From: Desulfovibrio sp. A2
GTDB lineage: Bacteria > Desulfobacterota > Desulfovibrionia > Desulfovibrionales > Desulfovibrionaceae
Assembly (NCBI RefSeq): GCF_000226255.1
Contig: NZ_AGFG01000042.1
Coordinates: 36,023 to 100,022 of the forward strand
DNA: 64,000 nt
Direction of reading: 5' to 3'
Shown here in pieces: positions 9,014 through 15,804 of the stretch; position 1 is the first letter of the stretch; the number at the start of each line of letters is the position of its first letter. Below the pieces are notes generated by a model that was not told where the DNA came from, did not search any database, and saw only the letters and a list, made by a program, of their open reading frames with translations. Made by a program: the position numbers and the translations under genes.

Positions 9014-10007
9014 CGCCGCCGGGCGTCCCGCCCGGCTCGCGCTGCAGGCCATCGAACGCTTCGGGCTCGATCTTTCCGGCCGTCGCGTCTACACCGAGGC
9101 GGCCAGCAACGCCTTTGCCTGGACGGCCCTGACGGCCGCCCTGGCCGAAGCCGAGGTGACGGCCGAAACCCGCGATTCGCGTTTCGGCACTGCCGATGCC
9201 GTGGAGGCGGAAACCCTGCGCCTTGCCCGCGCCCTTGGCGTCGCCCACAGGATACGCGTGGTCCGCGCGCCGGACCGGGCAGCCCTGGCCGACGCGGACG
9301 TGGTGACCAACCTCGGCTTCGTCCGGCCCATCTCCGCGGAGAAGGTGGGGTGGCTCAAGGACGGCGCCGTCATCTGCCTGATGTGGGAACCGTGGGAATA
9401 CCGACCCGGCGACCTCGACCTGACCGCCTGCCGCGCCCGGAACATTCCCGTGCTGGGCACCAACGAGCGCGATCCGCTGCTGCGCACCTTCCGCTCGGTG
9501 GGGCTGCTGGCCATCAAGCTGCTGATGGAGCAGGACGTGGAACTGCTGGGCTGCCACGTGGCGGTGCTGGGCGGCGGCCATTTCGCGGACGAGGCCCGCG
9601 CGTGCCTGGAAGCCCTGGGCGCGCGGGTGACGGTGGCGAACGCCCCCGGCACGCTCCCCCCCCGCGAAGGGGACGGGCTGCCCGCGCTGGACGCCGTGGT
9701 GTGTCTTGAGCACGTGCGGTACGACCTGCTGCTTGCCGGCCCCGGCGGCGTGCTGGACACTGTGCGCCCCCTTCCGGACGGCCTGCCCGTGGTGCACGTG
9801 TGCGGCCTGCTGGATGCCGATGCCGCCCGCAACGCCGGTTGCGCCGTGCACCCCGAGCGGCCCGCCGCCCCCGGCACCATGTCCTTCACCACGGCCCACC
9901 TGGGGCCGAAACCCGTCATCGACCTGCACGTCGCCGGACTGCGCGTGGGGCAGGCATGGCTGGACAACGACCAGCAAACCCTGGCGCGGCTTTCGCTGCC
10001 CCTGTGA
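8973..10007 (+). CDS. Unassigned Rossmann-fold protein (hydroxyacid-dehydrogenase-like)
   Basis: 344 residues from the ATG at 8973, which has GGAG 8 nt upstream and overlaps asnB by 41 nt in another frame. The N-terminal half contains EAETLRLARALG and VTNLGFVRPISAEKVGWL. The C-terminal half opens with LGCHVAVLGGGHFADEARACLEALGARVTVAN, a beta-alpha-beta dinucleotide-binding fold (GxGxF variant). The plan, a substrate half followed by an embedded NAD-binding half with HLGPKPVIDLHVAGL near the end, recalls D-2-hydroxyacid dehydrogenases and S-adenosylhomocysteine hydrolases. I do not recognise the family and cannot name a reaction. Its place between amidotransferase and methyltransferase suggests a sugar-tailoring or regulatory role. 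Confidence 0.65.
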   Translation: MSTNGSTSTTRTCDAAGRPARLALQAIERFGLDLSGRRVYTEAASNAFAWTALTAALAEAEVTAETRDSRFGTADAVEAETLRLARALGVAHRIRVVRAPDRAALADADVVTNLGFVRPISAEKVGWLKDGAVICLMWEPWEYRPGDLDLTACRARNIPVLGTNERDPLLRTFRSVGLLAIKLLMEQDVELLGCHVAVLGGGHFADEARACLEALGARVTVANAPGTLPPREGDGLPALDAVVCLEHVRYDLLLAGPGGVLDTVRPLPDGLPVVHVCGLLDADAARNAGCAVHPERPAAPGTMSFTTAHLGPKPVIDLHVAGLRVGQAWLDNDQQTLARLSLPL

Positions 10008-10020
10008 GCCGGAGTTTCTC

Positions 10021-10815
10021 ATGCATGATGTTCCTTCCCATGTCGCCGCGTGCCTCAAGGATGCCGTGGACGCCGCGACGCCCCGCTTCTCTCCCAACGA
10101 CGCCGGGTTCGCGCGGCGGGTCTTCGACAAGGGGCTGGCGCCGTACCTGGAGCGCATCGTGCAGTACGGATTCGCCGGACGCGGGCGCGTGCTCGACGCG
10201 GGGTGCGGCTTCGGCCAGTGGAGCCTGGCCCTCGCCCTCGCCGGAAACGAGGTGGACGCCGTGGACATCGCCGCCAACCGGGTGGACTTCCTGACGGACG
10301 TGGCCGGGGCCTTGCGCCTGCCGGTGCGCCCCGCGCAGGGCGGCATAGAGAAAACCCCCTTTCCGGACGCCACGTTCGACGCGGTGTTCTGCTACGGCGT
10401 GCTGTTCCTCACCGACTGGAAGCGCTCGGTGGCCGAACTGCTGCGCGTGCTGCGCCCCGGCGGGCTGCTGTACTGCAACGCCAACGGGTTCGGCTGGTAC
10501 AAGCACCTGTGGCACACCGGCCACAACCGCACGCCGGACTACGACCCGGCCCTGCGCGCGGCCAGGGCGCTGCTGAACACCTGGAACTACCACAACGGCC
10601 AGCCGGTGGAGCCGGGCATGGACATCCTGATCACGCCGGAAGAACTGGCGGCGGAACTGACGGCCCGGGGCGCATGCGACATCCGCGTGGACGGAGAAGG
10701 GCTGCTTGGCACGCCCGCTCCCGGCGCGGAGTTCCGGCCATTCTTCCAGAAGGAATACATGGGCGACCCCGGCGTGTACGAAGTGCTTGCCGAAAAGGCC
10801 GCCGCAAGCCGCTAG
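10021..10815 (+). CDS. Class I SAM-dependent methyltransferase
   Basis: 264 residues, preceded by GGAG. Motif I is VLDAGCGFGQWSLALA at about residue 58 and the acidic end of strand beta-2 is VDAVDIA. The later FPDATFDAVFCYGVLFL and LLRVLRPGGLLYCNANG are motifs II/III of the Methyltransf_11 group. There is no membrane segment. In this cluster it probably methylates a glycan or sugar nucleotide. It is followed 18 nt later by a radical SAM protein. The acceptor is unknown. Confidence 0.85.
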   Translation: MHDVPSHVAACLKDAVDAATPRFSPNDAGFARRVFDKGLAPYLERIVQYGFAGRGRVLDAGCGFGQWSLALALAGNEVDAVDIAANRVDFLTDVAGALRLPVRPAQGGIEKTPFPDATFDAVFCYGVLFLTDWKRSVAELLRVLRPGGLLYCNANGFGWYKHLWHTGHNRTPDYDPALRAARALLNTWNYHNGQPVEPGMDILITPEELAAELTARGACDIRVDGEGLLGTPAPGAEFRPFFQKEYMGDPGVYEVLAEKAAASR

Positions 10816-10833
10816 CCAGCGAGGACACGCGTC

Positions 10834-11931
10834 ATGTCGCACACGGAACGGGGCGGGCTGCCGCAACGCCTGAGGCAGTGCCATTCCCTGAAGAGCTTCG
10901 CCCAGAACTTCCTGCTGTGGTCCATGGCCGGGCAGAAGATATTCCTGCACAACGAGCGGGTTCCCCGCGTGTGCAACATCTCGTTCAACGAGAAGCGCTG
11001 CATGTTCTCGTGCCGCATGTGCCCCTACAACGAGCAGCATGTGCGCGAGCACTACGGCAATGCGTCGTTCATGGACCTGGAGACCGTTGACGCCATCATC
11101 GACTCCTTTCCGGACGACTCGTACTACAGCTTCGACATGTCCTCCATCGGCGAGACGCTGGAGTTCGAGCAGATCGGCGAAGCCATCCGGCGCATGAAGA
11201 CGCGCAGGCCCCGCGTGAACACCATCGTCTCCACCAATGGCGTGCTGCTGACCGAGGAGATGTTCCTGGCCCTTTCACGCAGCGGGCTCGATTCGCTGCA
11301 GGTCAGCCTGTTCGCGGAAAACGCGGCGGACCACCGCATGATCACCGGCACCACCTCGTTCGACCGGGTGAAACGCAACCTCGAGCACGCGGGCGATCTC
11401 AAAAAGCGGCTCGGCCTCGCCCGGCCGTACCTGCAAACCTTCATGATCGAGTGCAGGGAAAACCGCCACTCAGGCCCCGCGTTCCTTGAGCACTGGTCGA
11501 AATACGTGGACAAGGCCTTCCTGCGGCCCATGTACAACGCCGGACGGCAGATCGAGGGCATGACCCAGGTGCACGAACCATTGCCCAAACCCCGGCGCTA
11601 CCCCTGCATCATGCCGTGGTATTCCACGGCCGTGCGTTCCACCGGAGAGGTGCTGCCCTGCTACATGTACCACTGGCACGAGCGTGCGTGGGACATGAGC
11701 CTCGGCAACGTCCGCGAAAAGCCCATTGCCGATCTGTGGCGCGGCAAGGACTTCACCGATTTCCGCAAGGCGCACCTCAGCCTGGACCTGGCCGACTACC
11801 CGGTCTGCGAGACCTGCGACCTGTGGGCGGCCTACACCAACGTCTGGACGCGCGATAACGGCAGCTTCAGCTACCGGGGCGTGCAGCCGGGCGATTTCCT
11901 GCGCAGGGCGCCGGAACACCGGGGCGGATGA
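10834..11931 (+). CDS. Second radical SAM / SPASM enzyme
   Basis: 365 residues. CMFSCRMCPY at about residue 56 is a CxxxCxxC radical SAM site. The C-terminal SPASM-like region has CIMPWYSTAVRSTGEVLPCYM and YPVCETCDLW, enough cysteines for at least one auxiliary cluster. The segment DSLQVSLFAENAADHRMITG matches the mid-barrel of radical SAM proteins in polysaccharide loci. It is the second such enzyme in about 6 kb, so the cluster probably makes an unusual radical-chemistry modification. The reaction cannot be assigned from sequence. Confidence 0.8.
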   Translation: MSHTERGGLPQRLRQCHSLKSFAQNFLLWSMAGQKIFLHNERVPRVCNISFNEKRCMFSCRMCPYNEQHVREHYGNASFMDLETVDAIIDSFPDDSYYSFDMSSIGETLEFEQIGEAIRRMKTRRPRVNTIVSTNGVLLTEEMFLALSRSGLDSLQVSLFAENAADHRMITGTTSFDRVKRNLEHAGDLKKRLGLARPYLQTFMIECRENRHSGPAFLEHWSKYVDKAFLRPMYNAGRQIEGMTQVHEPLPKPRRYPCIMPWYSTAVRSTGEVLPCYMYHWHERAWDMSLGNVREKPIADLWRGKDFTDFRKAHLSLDLADYPVCETCDLWAAYTNVWTRDNGSFSYRGVQPGDFLRRAPEHRGG

Positions 11932-11997
11932 GTGGGCGGATCGCCCGCACACTGGAGCGCACATCGCCTGCACCATAACGGTCATTACGGAGTCTGC

Positions 11998-12795
11998 ATG
12001 CCATCTTCCACGACATACTCACCTGAAAGCTATGCTGTCATAATACGCGCACTTGTGACGCAAGGATGGCACTTTTCGTCGTTTGTCGAAAAAATTGCTC
12101 CGGAAAGATCCGTTTTCCTGCGGCATGACATCGACTACACACTCGCATGGGCTGTTGAAACAGCACGCATCAATGCGCGCCTTGGCGCAACAGGGACATT
12201 TTTTCTTCAGGTGCGCTGTGATCTTTACAATATTTTCAGCTATGAAAGCCGCCGCATGATAGAAGAAATACGCCAGCTCGGACAGCTCTTCGGTTTTCAC
12301 CACGTAATATCTCAGGGTTGCAGTGACATTGACGCCGTAGCGGAAGAGCTTCGGCGCGATTACGCACTGTTCCTGCAGGCTGTTCCATGGTCTCAACCCG
12401 TCTTCGCGTGGCACAATCCCGCACACATGACGCAAAGCGGCTTCATGCACCTCAGGGACGAATTTCCCGGATTGGCCAATGCATACGGCGCGTTCGCCGG
12501 GGGACAACCTCCCTACTACTCGGATTCGAACGCCCGTTACTCGCCTGAAGAAATCCTGGCGATCATCGAACGGGAACAACAGTCTTTCCAGTTGGCCCTC
12601 GCGCCCATGCTATGGCAAACGGGCCAACCCGACATGCCACGCGCCCTCGGAGCGCTGCTGGCCCGAAAAACGCAAGACTGCGAAGCCGCCTTCATGGAAA
12701 ACGATGTCTTCCGCGCAATGCATCCGCGCGGCATTCCGCCCCACACGCTTGCCAGCATAGCAGAGTCCATCGGGCACCCCGAGGCAGCATCATGA
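11998..12795 (+). CDS. Polysaccharide-deacetylase-like protein
   Basis: 265 residues. The ATG at 11998 has GGAG five nt upstream; an earlier in-frame start at 11932 lacks a ribosome site. FLRHDIDYTLAWAVETA and TGTFFLQVR resemble the NodB-fold motif 1 (HDxD) and following strand, and GFHHVI plus FAWHNPA could supply further metal-binding histidines. Related proteins lie in surface-polysaccharide loci. The N- or O-deacetylase assignment is inference, because motif spacing is unusual. This gene opens a block of clearly lower G+C with more AT-rich codons, and it overlaps the next gene as ATGA. Confidence 0.6.
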   Translation: MPSSTTYSPESYAVIIRALVTQGWHFSSFVEKIAPERSVFLRHDIDYTLAWAVETARINARLGATGTFFLQVRCDLYNIFSYESRRMIEEIRQLGQLFGFHHVISQGCSDIDAVAEELRRDYALFLQAVPWSQPVFAWHNPAHMTQSGFMHLRDEFPGLANAYGAFAGGQPPYYSDSNARYSPEEILAIIEREQQSFQLALAPMLWQTGQPDMPRALGALLARKTQDCEAAFMENDVFRAMHPRGIPPHTLASIAESIGHPEAAS

Positions 12796-13826
12796 GCACC
12801 ACTTACAAATACGAAGAAATGTCCCAGCGCGTGGGTTTCCGCAAAGACATTTCCGACGAAACATTCCTGACCGCCCTCAACCGCCGCCTGGAGCCCTTCG
12901 AGGAACAGGCCACCGACGAAAACGCCGCCGCTTTCCCTCGAGTGCTGATACTTGGCCTGCACCGATCAGGCACCACGGTGCTCAGCCAGTTGCTGGCGCA
13001 CTATCTCGGGCTTGGGGTTGTCGACAATATCGCCGCACGCTTCTGGCTGGCCCCTGCGACCGGCATACGCTTGTCGCGCATGCTTTTGGGCAACGACCGC
13101 GTGACCACCCTGTCCTCCACCTACGGTAAGACCGCAGGCTTGGGTGAACCTCATGAATTCTCCTATTTCTGGCACCACTGGTTCAAGATGGAGAACATGC
13201 CTCCCTACGACCCTGCCGCAGCGGCCAGAACCGTTGACTGGACAGCGTTCACCTCTACCATGCGCAGCATGACCAGAGCCTGGGGCAAGCCCATGGTGCT
13301 CAAGGCCCCCGATGTCGCATATCATATCGAGGACGTGGCGACGACCCTGCCCGAGGACATCTTCATCAACATCACCCGCGACCCCGCAGACATTGTCGTG
13401 TCCCTTCTGCGGGCGCGCATGGCGTACTATGGCAATACGGAAACCTGGCTCGGCTCTTATCCCGAACGGTGGGATGTCCTGCAGGGCATGAACGGAAGGG
13501 ATCAGGTTGCCGGACAAGTGCTTCTGCTGGCCGACATGGCACGAAAAGGACTGCGGCGGCTGCCCGCACGGCGCGTGGTGCATCTGACGCTCCAGCACCT
13601 CTGCGCCGATCCCGCCTCGGCCATCGCCGACGTGCGCGATCGTTTGAACGCATGCCCTGGGGTCTCCGTGGACATCCAGGCAACTCCTCCGGAAAAACTG
13701 ACCTACAACACGTATGAAAGTACTCCCGAATACGCCGTCTGCGCGCAACGCCTTGCCGTCATGCGGGAAAAACTGCTTTCCATGGGCCTTCTTGATAGTG
13801 ACGGAGGCGAAGGGCAATGCGCGTAG
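12792..13826 (+). CDS. Sulfotransferase family protein
   Basis: 344 residues, starting in an ATGA overlap. RVLILGLHRSGTTVLSQLL at about residue 50 is the PAPS-binding 5'-phosphosulfate loop (GxxRSGTT), and ITRDPADIVVSLLRARM is the 3'-phosphate-binding segment (RDPxDxxxS). KPMVLKAPD provides a likely central KxP motif. The enzyme should transfer sulfate from PAPS to a carbohydrate or other alcohol. In a sulfate reducer APS is abundant, but PAPS needs APS kinase, which is not in this window. The surroundings suggest a sulfated glycan; membership of a sulfotransferase-fold family with another function is possible. Confidence 0.72.
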   Translation: MSTTYKYEEMSQRVGFRKDISDETFLTALNRRLEPFEEQATDENAAAFPRVLILGLHRSGTTVLSQLLAHYLGLGVVDNIAARFWLAPATGIRLSRMLLGNDRVTTLSSTYGKTAGLGEPHEFSYFWHHWFKMENMPPYDPAAAARTVDWTAFTSTMRSMTRAWGKPMVLKAPDVAYHIEDVATTLPEDIFINITRDPADIVVSLLRARMAYYGNTETWLGSYPERWDVLQGMNGRDQVAGQVLLLADMARKGLRRLPARRVVHLTLQHLCADPASAIADVRDRLNACPGVSVDIQATPPEKLTYNTYESTPEYAVCAQRLAVMREKLLSMGLLDSDGGEGQCA

Positions 13827-14578
13827 CAATCCATCAACCCACGTTCTTCCCATGGATAGGCCTGTTTCACAAAATTCTGCACAGTGATGTTTTCATATTT
13901 TTCGACCATGTACAAAATCCGCGCGGCAAAAGCTGGCTTACTCGCAACAAAATACTTCTTGATGACGTGCACTGGATCACCATCCCCACGCACAAGTCAG
14001 GCCTGGGAATGCAACCCATCTCCGAAGTGCGCATCAACTACGAGCATAACTTCACGCGCAAGCATCTTGGCATGCTACGAAGCGCATATGAAAAATCACC
14101 ATATTATGCGGAAAATATCGAAGCGATCACCTCGCTTTATGCAGAAAAACGTGACCTTCTCTGCGATTTCAACAGATCGTTCATTGAATCGACCTGCACC
14201 GCCCTCGGGATAAAGAGCATCTTCATGTCCAGCAGGGATATCGTTGCGGAGCATCCCGAGCTCGCCACTTTGGCGGGCAACGAACTCGTCCTGGAATTAT
14301 GCCGCGCCGCAAGGGCCAGCGAATACCTGTCCGGTTCCGGCTGCCTTGACTTCATCAAGCCAGAATCATTTGAGCAGAACGGCATTGCCTTCTATTTTCA
14401 GCATTTCGAGTATGCTCCCTATGCCCAACCCGGATCCCCCGAATTCGTTAGCCATCTCTCCTGCCTCGACACGCTGTTCAGCATTGGCAAGGCCGGGGCG
14501 GCCGCGCTCATCGCCCCGCCCATGCTGTCCCGTCCGGTTCCACCCGAGCAGACCCACGCCGCCCCGGAGGCCGCATGA
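13817..14578 (+). CDS. WbqC-like family protein
   Basis: 253 residues, overlapping the sulfotransferase gene by 10 nt. The start RVAIHQPTFFPWIGLFHKI and the following DVFIFFDHVQNPRGKSWLTRN fit the WbqC family (QPxYxPWxGxF...D...R). Family members occur in O-antigen clusters and are usually annotated only by location; a glycine-transfer or acyl-transfer role has been suggested for some relatives. Codon use is AT-richer than in the window's core genes. It couples to the next gene by an ATGA overlap. The function is inferred only as glycan decoration. Confidence 0.75.
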   Translation: MRVAIHQPTFFPWIGLFHKILHSDVFIFFDHVQNPRGKSWLTRNKILLDDVHWITIPTHKSGLGMQPISEVRINYEHNFTRKHLGMLRSAYEKSPYYAENIEAITSLYAEKRDLLCDFNRSFIESTCTALGIKSIFMSSRDIVAEHPELATLAGNELVLELCRAARASEYLSGSGCLDFIKPESFEQNGIAFYFQHFEYAPYAQPGSPEFVSHLSCLDTLFSIGKAGAAALIAPPMLSRPVPPEQTHAAPEAA

Positions 14579-15786
14579 GCGACGAACTGCACGACAAGAT
14601 AACCCGGCACCGGGCCAGTGTTGACAGTTTTTATGCCAACGTGGCGTTCGACACATCCGCCTGCCAGTCGATGGCATTCCCCCTGCGAGACATCGAGGGC
14701 TTCAACTGGAACCGCGGACATGGGATGAACGAATACTTCAACTATTTCTTCAGAAGATTCAGCGTGCACATTCTTTCGCGGCTGCGCCTTTCCGACGGCA
14801 ACGCGCTGCTCAACATCGGATGCGGGCGCAACTGGGATGCAAAGAACATCGCATGGCTGCACCCCAGCATCGACATGTGGAGCATCGACATCTCCCGGAT
14901 GATGCTTGAAGACGCCCGCACCAGCGGCGTAGACTCTCCCATGGCGGTAGCGGCGTCCGAGGCGCTCCCCTTTCCGGACGGCACCTTTGACCGCGTGCTT
15001 TCCCGAGAGGTGATCGAGCATGTGGCAAGCCCGCTGACCATGCTGCGAGAGATTTACCGCGTGCTCGTCCCCGGGGGCATCGCCGTCATCACGACCGAGA
15101 ACCCCCATGCATGGACACCGGCAACCCGGTTTGAAACCCGCTGGTCACGCAAGCGCCACATATCGATGACCATGAACATTCCCGGCAGTTGCATCGACGA
15201 ACCTCCCTTCATGGAAACCCTTGAGGAACTCGCTTCCGTCGCCGGGCTCGAACTGGCCGATACGGTTTTTGACGGCGCACTGTACCACTTCCTTGCGAAG
15301 CACCACGCCCGGTGCGGCACATCCCCGCTCGCTGCGGCCCACTATTTTTCACGGCTTGAGAGCAATCCGCATTTCGCCAGAATATTCTGCGACCAAGTCA
15401 AGTACGTGCTCATCAAACCCAAAGCCATCCCGGATTCCCCACCCCAACGCACTCCGGTCGCCTACGCCTGCCCATCATGCCGCACGCGGCTTACGACGGC
15501 ACGGCACGCCCTGATCTGCCCATCTTGCAGGGAGGAATACCCCGACACGGGCATCCCTGAACTGATACCGCGCGCCACCCCATACTACGGCGCCGACTCG
15601 GACCATTCGGACAATCCTGCATGCAAGCGGGCGTTCGACGCGTTTAGTGACGCCATGCTCGGCGCGTACGAGGCATTCTTTCTGAAGGCGGCGCAGCACG
15701 CAGCCACACTGTGCCGCATCGCCCCCGGCCTCTTGTCGGTGCATGTCGCGCCAGACGATCCCCTTGCTGTATTCCTGCGCCCTTAG
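14575..15786 (+). CDS. SAM-dependent methyltransferase with C-terminal zinc ribbon
   Basis: 403 residues. ALLNIGCGRNWDAKNIAW at about residue 80 is motif I, DMWSIDIS the beta-2 acidic region, and FPDGTFDRVLSREVIEHV with REIYRVLVPGGIAVITT the later Methyltransf_11 motifs. From about residue 300 a Trm112-like ribbon follows (YACPSCRTRL...LICPSCREEY), then about 60 residues of unassigned sequence. The ribbon after the catalytic domain is unusual but seen in some polysaccharide and lipid methyltransferases. It is part of the lower-G+C block and coupled to the upstream gene. The acceptor is unknown. Confidence 0.78.
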   Translation: MSDELHDKITRHRASVDSFYANVAFDTSACQSMAFPLRDIEGFNWNRGHGMNEYFNYFFRRFSVHILSRLRLSDGNALLNIGCGRNWDAKNIAWLHPSIDMWSIDISRMMLEDARTSGVDSPMAVAASEALPFPDGTFDRVLSREVIEHVASPLTMLREIYRVLVPGGIAVITTENPHAWTPATRFETRWSRKRHISMTMNIPGSCIDEPPFMETLEELASVAGLELADTVFDGALYHFLAKHHARCGTSPLAAAHYFSRLESNPHFARIFCDQVKYVLIKPKAIPDSPPQRTPVAYACPSCRTRLTTARHALICPSCREEYPDTGIPELIPRATPYYGADSDHSDNPACKRAFDAFSDAMLGAYEAFFLKAAQHAATLCRIAPGLLSVHVAPDDPLAVFLRP

Positions 15787-15804
15787 CACAAGACGGAAAG
15801 TATC

